Shown one piece after another: positions 39,471 through 46,565 of a stretch of 46,812 bases of DNA. The position numbers were made by a program, and so were the translations under genes. Under the pieces are notes generated by a model. The model had not been told where the DNA came from. It made no database searches and saw only the letters and a program-made list of their open reading frames with translations. How positions within the stretch are numbered: the stretch's first letter is position 1; every line of letters begins with the position of its first letter. The stretch is from DASYUM01 sp036001225. GTDB lineage: Bacteria > Methylomirabilota > Methylomirabilia > Rokubacteriales > DASRDR01. The stretch spans positions 1-46,812 of the forward strand of contig DASYUM010000321.1 in NCBI GenBank assembly GCA_036001225.1, read 5' to 3'.

Positions 39471-41062
39471 TCCGGCTTGCGACGGCCGAGGAGATGCGCC
39501 AAGCCGACCGCCGGGCCACCGAGCGATTCGGCGTCCCGAGCTTGCTCCTGATGGAGAACGCCGGTCGCGGCGCGGCCGACGCCATCGAGCGGGAGTTCGG
39601 GCCGGCGCGCGGCCGACGGATCGCCGTCGTGTGCGGCAAGGGGAACAACGGCGGCGACGGGCTCGTCGTCGCTCGCCACCTGGCCGGGCGCGGCGCCGCG
39701 GTCGAGGTGTGGCTCCTGGCCCGGGAGGGCGACCTCCGCGGGGACGCCGCCACGAACCTCGCGGCGGTCAGCCGGGCCGGGTTGCCCCTCCACGAGGTGA
39801 CGGCCGCCGAGGCGGTCGCGCCGCTGGGCCGCGGGCTCTGCGCCGTCGATCTCGTGGTGGACGCGCTGCTCGGCACCGGGGTGAGCGGGCCGGTCACCGG
39901 GACCCTGGCCGAGGCGATCGCCGCCGTGAACCAGGCCGGGCGCCCGGTCTGCGCGCTCGATCTGCCGTCGGGGCTGTCGGCCGACCACGGGCGGCTCCTG
40001 GGACCGACCGTCCAGGCCCGGCTGACGGTGACCTTCGGGCTGCCCAAGCTCGGGCTCTTCCTGCATCCGGCGGCCGCCCACGCGGGGCGGGTGGAGCTGT
40101 GCGACCTCGGCGTCCCGCGGGCCTGGCTCGAGGAGGGGCTGGGCGTCGGGGTCCTGGAGGCCGAGGACGTGGCCGCCGTGATTCCCGTCCGGCGCGCCGA
40201 CACCCACAAGGGCCACTACGGCCACCTTCTCGTGGTCGCGGGGTCGCTCGGCAAGACGGGCGCGGCCGTCCTGGCGAGCCTGGGCGCGCTCCGGGCCGGG
40301 ACCGGCCTCGTCACCTGCGCGTTGCCCGCGACCCAGCAGCCGATCGTGGCGGCCCATCTCGCCGAGGCCATGACCGAGGCGCTGCCCGAGACGGGGGCGC
40401 AGACCCTCTCCACCAAGGCGCTCGACCGGCTGCTCGATCTGGCGGGGCGCACGGACGCCGTCGCGATCGGCCCGGGTCTGGGACTCGAGCCCGAGACGCA
40501 GGCCCTGGTGCGGGAGCTCGTCCTGGCGATCGAGCGCCCGATGGTGATCGACGCCGACGGGCTGACGGCGCTGGTCGGCCACCTGGGCCGGCTGCGAGGA
40601 GCTCGCGCGCCTCGGCTCCTCACGCCGCATCCCGGTGAGGCCGGCCGCCTGCTCGAGCGCCCGGTGGCCGAGGTGCAGGCCGACCGCCTCGCCAGCGCCC
40701 GCGCGTTGGCCGAGGCGAGTGGCGCCTGGGTCGCGCTGAAGGGCGCCGGAACGGTCGTGGCCAGCCCAGGTGGCCCGACCGCCGAGGTGGTCGTGAACCC
40801 GACCGGCAACCCGGGGATGGCGACGGGTGGCACCGGCGACGTCCTCACCGGGATCGCCGGGGGGCTTCTGGCTCAGGGACTGCCGCCAGAGGCTGCGCTG
40901 CGGGCCGCCGTCTATGTCCACGGCCTGGCCGGGGATCTGGCGGCCGCCGAGCGCGGCGAGGCGGGTCTCTTGGCGAGTGACGTGGCCCACGCGGTGCCCG
41001 GGGCGCTCCGTCGCCTCCGGGCGGCGACGCGCGGGCCGGCCGGCCGCGGCGGTGACGGCTGA
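39467..41062 (+). CDS. nnrD: Bifunctional NAD(P)H-hydrate epimerase / ADP-dependent dehydratase
   Basis: A 531-residue fusion that repairs damaged NADH/NADPH. The N-terminal YjeF_N epimerase domain (about 1-215) shows LMENAGRGAADAI, VVCGKGNNGGDGLVVARHL and DALLGTGVSGPV. The C-terminal ribokinase-like carbohydrate-kinase domain (about 235-520) shows HKGHYGHLLVVAGS, AIGPGLGLEPETQ, LTPHPGEAGRLL and NPTGNPGMATGGTGDVLTG. ATG 39467 overlaps acpS; the 3' end overlaps tsaE by 11 nt. Confidence 0.95.
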   Translation: MIRLATAEEMRQADRRATERFGVPSLLLMENAGRGAADAIEREFGPARGRRIAVVCGKGNNGGDGLVVARHLAGRGAAVEVWLLAREGDLRGDAATNLAAVSRAGLPLHEVTAAEAVAPLGRGLCAVDLVVDALLGTGVSGPVTGTLAEAIAAVNQAGRPVCALDLPSGLSADHGRLLGPTVQARLTVTFGLPKLGLFLHPAAAHAGRVELCDLGVPRAWLEEGLGVGVLEAEDVAAVIPVRRADTHKGHYGHLLVVAGSLGKTGAAVLASLGALRAGTGLVTCALPATQQPIVAAHLAEAMTEALPETGAQTLSTKALDRLLDLAGRTDAVAIGPGLGLEPETQALVRELVLAIERPMVIDADGLTALVGHLGRLRGARAPRLLTPHPGEAGRLLERPVAEVQADRLASARALAEASGAWVALKGAGTVVASPGGPTAEVVVNPTGNPGMATGGTGDVLTGIAGGLLAQGLPPEAALRAAVYVHGLAGDLAAAERGEAGLLASDVAHAVPGALRRLRAATRGPAGRGGDG

Positions 41063-41534
41063 GCCCGCCGGGGCGGCTCCCGCGTCGGTCACGGTCCGCG
41101 TCCTGAGCAGGAGTCCCGAGGCGACGCAGGCGCTCGGCGCCCGCCTCGGCCGGCAGGCCGCCGCCGGGGACGTCATCGCGCTCTGCGGCGAGCTCGGGGC
41201 CGGCAAGACCTGCCTGATCCAGGGCGTGGCCGCCGGCCTCGGCGTGCCGCCGCCGGTGACCAGCCCGACCTTCATCCTGATCGCCGAGTACGCCGGTCGG
41301 CTGCCGCTCTACCACGTGGACCTCTACCGGACCGAAGGCCTGGACGAAATCCGCGCGCTCGGACTCGAACAGCTGTTCGACGGCGACGGCCTCACCGTCG
41401 TCGAGTGGGCCGAGAAGGCCGAAGCCTTGCTGCCAGCGCGGAGCGTCCGGGTGCGAATCCACGGCGCCGGCGACGAGGCCCGGACGATCGAGATCGATGG
41501 CCTGCGTCCCGGCTGGGAGGCAGCGGGCGGCTGA
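41052..41534 (+). CDS. tsaE: tRNA threonylcarbamoyladenosine biosynthesis ATPase
   Basis: A 160-residue P-loop ATPase required with TsaB/TsaD for t6A37 modification of ANN-decoding tRNAs. It has Walker A GELGAGKTCLIQG (about residues 41-53), SPTFILIAEY, YHVDLYRTEGLDEI and VVEWAEKAEALLP. The start GTG 41052 lies inside the end of nnrD. TsaB and TsaD are not in the window. Confidence 0.93.
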   Translation: MTAEPAGAAPASVTVRVLSRSPEATQALGARLGRQAAAGDVIALCGELGAGKTCLIQGVAAGLGVPPPVTSPTFILIAEYAGRLPLYHVDLYRTEGLDEIRALGLEQLFDGDGLTVVEWAEKAEALLPARSVRVRIHGAGDEARTIEIDGLRPGWEAAGG

Positions 41535-41664
41535 CCTCGGGCCCGGCGACCGTGCCCGGGCGGTGCCGCGGCGTCTCCGGTCAGATACGCCACCCGGACG
41601 TCCGTGAGGCCGCGATCGCGCGCAACCCCGCGCCGGGCGTGCGGCGGGCGCCTCGCCGCCGCCG

Positions 41665-41680
41665 TGGCACTGCGCTTGCT
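41665..41680 (+). promoter_or_regulatory. Possible sigma-54 promoter immediately upstream of radC
   Basis: TGGCACTGCGCTTGCT matches TGGCAC-N5-TTGCW with exact GG-N10-GC spacing. Transcription would start near 41691, only 3 nt before the radC ATG, giving an almost leaderless message. That geometry is unusual for RpoN genes, so chance or read-through of another transcript must be considered. Confidence 0.35.
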
Positions 41681-41693
41681 CCGGGTCCCCGGC

Positions 41694-42383
41694 ATGAGCG
41701 TCGCCCATCCCACCATCCGCGAGTGGCCGGCCGAAGACCGGCCGCGCGAGCGCTTCCTCACCAAGGGCGCGGAGGCGCTGAGCGATGCCGAGTGCCTGGC
41801 GATCCTCCTCGGTGCCGGGACGCCCGGCCAGACGGCCCTGGATCAGGCTCAGGCGCTCCTCGCCGCGTTCGGCTCGCTCGGCGAGCTCGCCGGTCGGGAG
41901 GTGCAGGAGCTGGCCTGGACCGGGGGACTCGGGATCGTCAAGGCGGTGCGGGTCGGGGCCGCGGTGGAACTGGCCCGACGGCTGCGCGCGCGCCCCAACG
42001 GGGGGCGGGTCCGGTTGTCGAGCCCGGAGGAGGTGGCGGCCTACTACGCGCCGGGCCTGGAGGCGAAGAAGAAGGAGGTGTTCCGGATCGCGCTGCTGGA
42101 TAGCCAGAACGGCTTGCTGCGGGACGTCCAGATCTCAGAGGGGAGCCTCTCGGCGTCGATCGTGCACCCCCGGGAGGTGTTCCGGTCGGCGATCCTGGAG
42201 GCCGCGGCCCACGTGATCCTGGTCCACAACCACCCCTCCGGCGACCCGACGCCGTCGAAAGAAGACATCCACCTGACCCGCCAACTCGTGGAGGGAGGAC
42301 GACTGCTTGGGATCCGGATTCACGACCACGTCATCGTCGGCCACGGCCGTCACGTGAGCCTGGCCCAGCGCGGCGTGATGTAG
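41694..42383 (+). CDS. radC: RadC/JAB-domain protein
   Basis: A 229-residue RadC-family protein. The N-terminal helix-hairpin-helix part has EWPAEDRPRERFLTKGAEAL and the C-terminal JAMM metal motif is VHNHPSGDPTPSKED (HxHPSGxxxPSxxD). RadC proteins are likely metallo-hydrolases of uncertain function; a role in recombinational repair is disputed. ATG 41694 matches usual family N-termini, though the frame is open back to 41604. It faces pyrD convergently with a 21-nt gap and has a possible RpoN promoter upstream. Confidence 0.92.
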   Translation: MSVAHPTIREWPAEDRPRERFLTKGAEALSDAECLAILLGAGTPGQTALDQAQALLAAFGSLGELAGREVQELAWTGGLGIVKAVRVGAAVELARRLRARPNGGRVRLSSPEEVAAYYAPGLEAKKKEVFRIALLDSQNGLLRDVQISEGSLSASIVHPREVFRSAILEAAAHVILVHNHPSGDPTPSKEDIHLTRQLVEGGRLLGIRIHDHVIVGHGRHVSLAQRGVM

Positions 42384-42404
42384 CGCTCGCGGCGCGCTCG
42401 CCGC

Positions 42405-43439
42405 TCACTTCTGGCCGCGGAGGTCGGCCAGCCGGTGGAGGCCGCGGGCCTCCAGCGCGGCGACGAGCGCCTCCGCGATCCGCCGGGGGAAGGTGGGCCC
42501 GCGGGTGATGAAGGCCGTGAAGTAGCTGACGGCGTCAGCCCCCGCCTCGATGGCGGCGATGGCCTTGGCCGGCGTGTCGATGCCGCCGGTCGCGATGAGG
42601 CCGATCCGCGGCCCCAGCCCGCGCCGTAGCTCGCGGATCGTCGCCAGCACGGTCGGAAACAGCTCGGGGCCGGAGAGACCGCCGGCGCCCTGGGAGAGCC
42701 GCGGCTCGCTCACCCGGCGAGTGTTGCCGAAGTTCACGGCTTCGATCCCGGTCTCCGCGATCGCGGGCACGATGGCCGTCCGATTCTGCTCGGGATAGTC
42801 GGGGGAGAGCTTCACGATGACCGGCTTCGCCGTCGCCGCCCGGACCGCGGTCAGCAGCGCGCGGACGCGCTCCGGGGACGCCGACAGCTCGTAGACGAGG
42901 CGCGTGTTCGGCGAGGAGATGTTCAGCTCGATGAGGTCGGCCAGCGGCGCCAGCTCCTCCACCAGCCGGCGGTACTCGTCGGGGGACTCGCCGGCCACGC
43001 TGACGATGAGCGGACGGCGGCGCGGCAGGCGGCCCAGCGCCGCCCGGAATGCCTCCAGTCCGGGGTTCTTGAAGCCGTTGCAGTTGACGAACCCGGGTCC
43101 CGCCGCGGCCGCGACCCGGACCAGGTTCGGCTCGGGATGGCCGGGCCGCGGCGCGAGCGTGATGCTCTTGGTGGTCACGGCGCCGAAGCCCACCGCCATC
43201 GCCTTCCGGAGGATCGTCGTGTCGTAGTACATGGAAGAGAGGATCACCGGGTTGGGGAGCCGCACGCCGGCCAGGTCGACGGCCAGACGCGGGTCGTCCG
43301 CCGTGAAGGCGGAGACCGCCTCGACCGGCAGAATGCGCAGCAACGCCTGGCCGACCCGCACCGCCCGGCTCTCGGGGAGGCGCGACAGCAGCCCCGCGTT
43401 GAGCAGTCGGTAGAGGCCTTCCGCCACCGCGAGGAGCAT
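42405..43439 (-). CDS. pyrD: Dihydroorotate dehydrogenase (quinone-type or related)
   Basis: A 344-residue flavoenzyme of pyrimidine synthesis on the minus strand. FMN-binding and active-site segments seen are VILSSMYYDTTILRKAM, FGAVTTKSITLAPRPG, NCNGFKNPGLEAF, ELNISSPNT, KPVIVKLSPDYPE, EAVNFGNTRR and GLIATGGIDTPAKAIAAIEA. A hydrophobic N-terminal helix (LLAVAEGLYRLLNAGLLSRL) suggests membrane association as in class 2 enzymes, although ISSPNTR and the substituted catalytic region are closer to class 1/atypical forms. ATG 43439 is chosen; the upstream frame is open but unlikely. Confidence 0.85.
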   Translation of the reverse strand: MLLAVAEGLYRLLNAGLLSRLPESRAVRVGQALLRILPVEAVSAFTADDPRLAVDLAGVRLPNPVILSSMYYDTTILRKAMAVGFGAVTTKSITLAPRPGHPEPNLVRVAAAAGPGFVNCNGFKNPGLEAFRAALGRLPRRRPLIVSVAGESPDEYRRLVEELAPLADLIELNISSPNTRLVYELSASPERVRALLTAVRAATAKPVIVKLSPDYPEQNRTAIVPAIAETGIEAVNFGNTRRVSEPRLSQGAGGLSGPELFPTVLATIRELRRGLGPRIGLIATGGIDTPAKAIAAIEAGADAVSYFTAFITRGPTFPRRIAEALVAALEARGLHRLADLRGQK

Positions 43440-43454
43440 GGAGCGGCGGCAGGA

Positions 43455-43460
43455 TACAAT
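43455..43460 (+). promoter_or_regulatory. -10-like element of the Mut7-C gene
   Basis: TACAAT (43455-43460) lies in the 72-nt divergent gap between pyrD and the Mut7-C gene. No clear -35 is present, so support is modest. Confidence 0.35.
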
Positions 43461-43511
43461 ACGGAGGAACCGGGCGGCAACAGCCGCGGAGTCCCGAGGA
43501 GGCTCTCGTCC

Positions 43512-44036
43512 ATGGCCGAGGCGCGCTTCGTCGCCGACGTGATGCTCGGGAAGCTGGCCCGGTGGCTGCGCGCGCTCGGTTACGACACGCTCTACTTCCG
43601 GGACGCGACGGATTCGCGGCTCCTCGGGATCGCGCTCCGCGAGCGCCGCCAGCTCCTCACCCGCGATGCCGCGCTCGCCGCGCGAGCGGGCGCGACCGGC
43701 CTCCTGGTCCGGGCCGAGGAGCTCGACGCCCAGCTCCGGGAGGTGACGGCGGCCTGCGGGCTCACGTCGCGGGCGCCGCTCAGCCGTTGCCTGGAGTGCA
43801 ACGGGCTCTTGACCCCGCGCGAGCCGGGCGAGGTCCGGGACCGCGTCCCGCCCTACACCCTGGCCACCCAGTCCGAGTTCTGGGAGTGCCAGGGCTGCCG
43901 GCGGGTGTTCTGGGCCGGGAGCCACGCCCGCGGGATCCTGAGCCGGCTCGATCCCTTCCTCACGACGGCGCCAGCGGACTCGCCGGGGGTTGACTCGACG
44001 CCCGGCGTCCGTAGAATCGAGCCCACGGACGATTAG
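43512..44036 (+). CDS. Mut7-C RNase-domain protein with zinc ribbon
   Basis: A 174-residue protein of the Mut7-C (DUF82, PIN-like) family. The N-terminal half has RFVADVMLGKLARWLRALGY with the acidic residue, then LLTRDAALAAR. The C-terminal zinc ribbon has CLECNG and CQGCRRVFW. Such proteins are thought to be RNases or RNA-binding partners. ATG 43512 is right after the divergent gap. The last codons (RRIEPTDD) and the TAG stop at 44034-44036 lie inside the tRNA-Val promoter and 5' half, so the end of the frame may have been created by that overlap. Confidence 0.85.
   Translation: MAEARFVADVMLGKLARWLRALGYDTLYFRDATDSRLLGIALRERRQLLTRDAALAARAGATGLLVRAEELDAQLREVTAACGLTSRAPLSRCLECNGLLTPREPGEVRDRVPPYTLATQSEFWECQGCRRVFWAGSHARGILSRLDPFLTTAPADSPGVDSTPGVRRIEPTDD
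43990..44017 (+). promoter_or_regulatory. Sigma-70 promoter of the tRNA-Val remnant
   Basis: TTGACT (43990-43995), a 16-bp spacer and TAGAAT (44012-44017) precede the tRNA start by 9 nt. It is embedded in the last codons of the Mut7-C gene. Confidence 0.65.
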
Positions 44037-44069
44037 CTCAGTTGGCAGAGCACCGGCCTCACATGCCGA
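44027..44069 (+). pseudogene. tRNA-Val(CAC), 5' half only
   Basis: GGACGAT (acceptor 5' strand, 44027-44033), TA, D-arm GCTC-AGTTGGCA-GAGC, anticodon stem CCGGC, loop CTCACAT with anticodon CAC (44060-44062) and GCCGA. The last stem base should be G, so the match ends at 44068. No variable arm, T-arm (GTTCGA) or 3' acceptor (ATCGTCC) is found in the following DNA, so the gene is truncated in or after the anticodon stem. It retains its promoter. A cut in this part of a tRNA gene is typical of an integration or deletion scar. Confidence 0.8.
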
Positions 44070-44083
44070 GGCCGACGAGAGCG

Positions 44084-44121
44084 CCCCTCGGCAAGTGGCG
44101 GACTTGCCGGGGGGTTTTCGT
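44084..44121 (+). terminator. Rho-independent terminator after the tRNA-Val half
   Basis: CCCCTCGGCAAGT (44084-44096) pairs with ACTTGCCGGGGGG (44102-44114) in a 13-bp stem including one G:U, with loop GGCGG, followed by TTTTCGTTT. The left arm CCTCGGC (44086-44092) can instead pair with GCCGAGG (44065-44071) at the end of the tRNA half, which would prevent terminator formation. Confidence 0.85.
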
Positions 44122-44171
44122 TTGCCCTCTCCGCTGGCGTCCGCTGGAATCGGGTACAATCGGGCGGGTCC

Positions 44172-44195
44172 GGGCACGTTTGCGGGCACGTTTCC
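44172..44195. repeat. Tandem 12-bp direct repeat GGGCACGTTTGC/GGGCACGTTTCC
   Basis: GGGCACGTTTGC (44172-44183) is followed directly by GGGCACGTTTCC (44184-44195), 11 of 12 identical. Repeats of this kind flank attachment sites of tyrosine recombinases, but could also be a regulator's operator for the next genes. Confidence 0.45.
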
Positions 44196-44237
44196 GAAGT
44201 CGCCCAGCAGTGTGGCCCAGCACACGGGGAGGGTCCC

Positions 44238-44441
44238 ATGCACCGTATCGCTCTTGCTCTCGCCCTCGCCGCCCTTCTCGCCGGCTGCGCGCTCACCCCG
44301 GTCCGGCTCCAGCATCCGCAGACCGGCGAGGTGCGCCAGTGCACGGGCCACTATTGGAGCTGGGGCTACTTCATCGCGGCGTCCATGCAGGACGACTGCG
44401 CGAAGCAGCTCGAGGCGGCGGGGTATCGGCGGCTGCCGTAG
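44238..44441 (+). CDS. Small lipoprotein of unknown function
   Basis: A 67-residue protein with a clear signal peptide and lipobox (ALAALLAGC, Cys at about residue 17). The mature part is 51 residues, with two more Cys (VRQCTGHYWSWG and MQDDCAKQL) that could form a disulfide. The strong ribosome site CGGGGAGGG precedes ATG 44238. No family is recognised. A second lipoprotein gene follows after 19 nt. Confidence 0.7.
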   Translation: MHRIALALALAALLAGCALTPVRLQHPQTGEVRQCTGHYWSWGYFIAASMQDDCAKQLEAAGYRRLP

Positions 44442-44460
44442 CGCTGACAGGAGACGGTCT

Positions 44461-44739
44461 ATGTCATGCGGCGTTCTGCTCCTCGGGCTCTTCGTCCTCA
44501 CCGGCTGCACCATCGCGCCCGAGGGCACGACCCTATCGCGCATGGACCGGTCCTTCTACCACCCCGACTATGGGACGCCTCGCTCGGAGATCGGTGGGGC
44601 AGCCTTCCGGCGAGATGCCGAGGCCTGCGACAAGGAAGCCTCGGAGATCCCGAAGGGCCGACCGCTCAGCGAGCACATGGCCGCTTGGCGTGCGGCCTAC
44701 TTTGACTGCTGGCGCGCGAAGGGCTGGCGGTGGGAGTGA
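44461..44739 (+). CDS. Lipoprotein of unknown function
   Basis: A 92-residue protein starting at ATG 44461, after AGGAGAC. The signal sequence ends in the lipobox VLTGC (Cys about residue 16). The mature domain has RSEIGGAAFRRDAEACDKEA and AYFDCWRAKGWRW, a pattern also seen in small outer-membrane lipoproteins of unknown role. The surrounding longer frame from 43990 is discarded, since it runs through the tRNA. Confidence 0.65.
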   Translation: MSCGVLLLGLFVLTGCTIAPEGTTLSRMDRSFYHPDYGTPRSEIGGAAFRRDAEACDKEASEIPKGRPLSEHMAAWRAAYFDCWRAKGWRWE

Positions 44740-44884
44740 GGCCGGGCTCAGCTTCCTGGCCGGGTTGGGGGTGCTCTCGCGGCCGAAGGGCCTGGGCGCT
44801 GTGGCGGGGGGGCCTGGCGACGATGTCTGCTGGGAATCTTCCCGTCAGGCCTGCTGCGGCATCCGGTGGTGGTGGAGGCGAACG

Positions 44885-45340
44885 ATGAGCAACTGGGCGC
44901 TGGTCGTCTTGACGTTCGCGCTTGTGCTCATCACCGGCTACTACGCTTGGCAGACCAGGCGGATGGTCGAGGAAATGCGCCGGCAGGACCGTCCTTATGT
45001 AGCCCTGCTCCTCACATCTCACCATGAGGCCAGCGATCGGGATATGGTGATTTCCAATCTGGGAACGCGCTTTGCCGTGGCGATAGCGATCACCGTAACC
45101 AATGATGCGAAGGTTCTGGTGCATACACCAGATGAGGGAGTGCAGCGGGAGAATGTCTCGTCGCTCCTACCAGGCGGCGTGATTGCTCAGAGTTTGGCCC
45201 CCGGGCAATCCAACCGGATTGCCTTCGTGCAGATCCTAACCCCAGAGGTCGAGCGACAGCGGCTGGCTTACAAGATCAGTTATCGGGATGGCGCCGGGAC
45301 ACGGTACGAGGAGGATCTTGAGCTCGACTATTGGTTCTGA
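44885..45340 (+). CDS. Membrane-anchored protein of unknown function
   Basis: A 151-residue protein with one N-terminal membrane span (WALVVLTFALVLITGYYAW, about 4-22) followed by a short coiled segment (TRRMVEEMRRQDRPYVAL) and a beta-rich soluble domain. ATG 44885 follows GGAGG. Its codon use is more AT-rich than that of the housekeeping genes. The type is common among accessory-island proteins. No function is proposed. Confidence 0.65.
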   Translation: MSNWALVVLTFALVLITGYYAWQTRRMVEEMRRQDRPYVALLLTSHHEASDRDMVISNLGTRFAVAIAITVTNDAKVLVHTPDEGVQRENVSSLLPGGVIAQSLAPGQSNRIAFVQILTPEVERQRLAYKISYRDGAGTRYEEDLELDYWF

Positions 45341-45484
45341 GGGCCCAGATCATCACGAAGCTCTGGGCAAGTCTCCGAGGATCGGAAAAGCGCGAGCCAG
45401 ACCAGGAGGGATCGTAGGCTGATCTCGTGCTACCATCCTGACCGACGCCCCCAGACTGAGCTTCCGCGTTCCGAACAACAAAGG

Positions 45485-46399
45485 GTGGGGGCGCGAGCCG
45501 GGGAGCAGGTCGTGGTTGAGCAGGCCACCAAGCGACTGCGACAGATTGGGTCGTGGTCCCTCTACACCGACATCGCGGGGCAGGTCTCTCGTAATCCCGG
45601 CAACCCTGTCGTGACGGTCGCAACGGTCGGCATACCCAAGGACCTCGTTCGCGTTGTCCGGTCGCGCCTTCGTCGCGGGTTTCAGGGTTCGCCGACGAAG
45701 TGGAAGCATGGCAAGCTCGCCGGGTTTCAGGTCGTCGAGGACCTGGTCGTCGCTCATCGGCTTCAGGTCGGGGTGCTACAAATTCACTGCGCCGATCCGG
45801 AGCGCTGGCGAAGCTACTACGAGCAGGCGGACCGGGTCGCGGCTGAGGTGACGCGCCGGACCGGGAAGCCGCTCCCCTTCCTCGATGGCGACACGGCACT
45901 GCGAATGTTCCTGTTCACGCAGAGCTCAGCGGGAGTCGTCGGCCGTATCCTCCGCGCGCGCGCCCCGTGGGGGAGTAGGGCCGTCCAGCTTGAGCTAGAG
46001 ATGGTCGTGGATACGGATCTCCCAACGGAGGACAGTCGACGCTGGTACGAGCGCTTCGTTGCCGAGTGGCCAGAATCGAGCCGTGAATCGAGCCGACTGA
46101 TTACTGAGCTCAATGTGCATCCGGTCGCCACGGCTCGGTTCCAGACGGAAGAGCAGGAACCGCTGCTACTGCTCGCCGACTATATCGCCGGACTATACCA
46201 GCATGCAGACCCGCGAACGGCGCTGATGGCGCCGGTGGTGTCGGCCGACGCCGCATCCTTGGCGGTCGCGCAGCTTCGAGCTCGACATGCGGATCGCCTG
46301 TATGAAAACCCCGAGGAGTTCGAGGGGCGTTACCCGATGGTCCTGCATGACTCACACGTGCTGCCTCGCCACAAGGCGGATGCTCTCGGGATCGAGTAG
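45485..46399 (+). CDS. DUF3800-like protein
   Basis: A 304-residue protein whose N-terminal SLYTDIAGQVSRNPGNPVVT and C-terminal PLLLLADYIAGLYQH resemble DUF3800, an RNase H-fold family frequent in mobile elements and defence islands. The middle has KWKHGKLAGFQVVEDLVV and DGDTALRMFLF. GTG 45485 is listed, but GTG 45512 (VVEQATKRL) is a good alternative. The DxxxD/E catalytic pattern is weak: TDIAG replaces the usual YIDESG. Assignment to the family is tentative. Confidence 0.5.
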   Translation: MGARAGEQVVVEQATKRLRQIGSWSLYTDIAGQVSRNPGNPVVTVATVGIPKDLVRVVRSRLRRGFQGSPTKWKHGKLAGFQVVEDLVVAHRLQVGVLQIHCADPERWRSYYEQADRVAAEVTRRTGKPLPFLDGDTALRMFLFTQSSAGVVGRILRARAPWGSRAVQLELEMVVDTDLPTEDSRRWYERFVAEWPESSRESSRLITELNVHPVATARFQTEEQEPLLLLADYIAGLYQHADPRTALMAPVVSADAASLAVAQLRARHADRLYENPEEFEGRYPMVLHDSHVLPRHKADALGIE

Positions 46400-46469
46400 G
46401 CGGCGTCTCCCCGATTGAGGATTCGGCTTTGCGCACTGCCGGTGGAAGCTGTATCTTGACCCCGACAGC

Positions 46470-46528
46470 CGCCCCGGCCTAGGGCCGGCCGCCTGACAAG
46501 CCGCTTTCCCGAGCGGTTGGCCGGGGCG
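46470..46528. repeat. Imperfect palindromic structure before the last gene
   Basis: CGCCCCGGCC (46470-46479) and GGCCGGGGCG (46519-46528) are perfect inverted arms. An inner hairpin CCGCT-TTCCCG-AGCGG lies at 46501-46516. It could be a structured leader or operator of the gene beginning at 46566, or an element end. Confidence 0.4.
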
Positions 46529-46565
46529 CTTCTCCGATCGGGACCCTTCGACGGGAGGAAGCGGG

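Noticed and set aside
44058..44120. Group I intron interrupting the tRNA-Val anticodon loop
   Set aside because: No 3' exon (T-arm or acceptor strand) was found downstream and no intron core elements are visible.
43990..44460. Open frame running from the tRNA promoter into the second lipoprotein gene
   Set aside because: It passes through the tRNA half and terminator and only its last part (from 44461) has a signal peptide and ribosome site.
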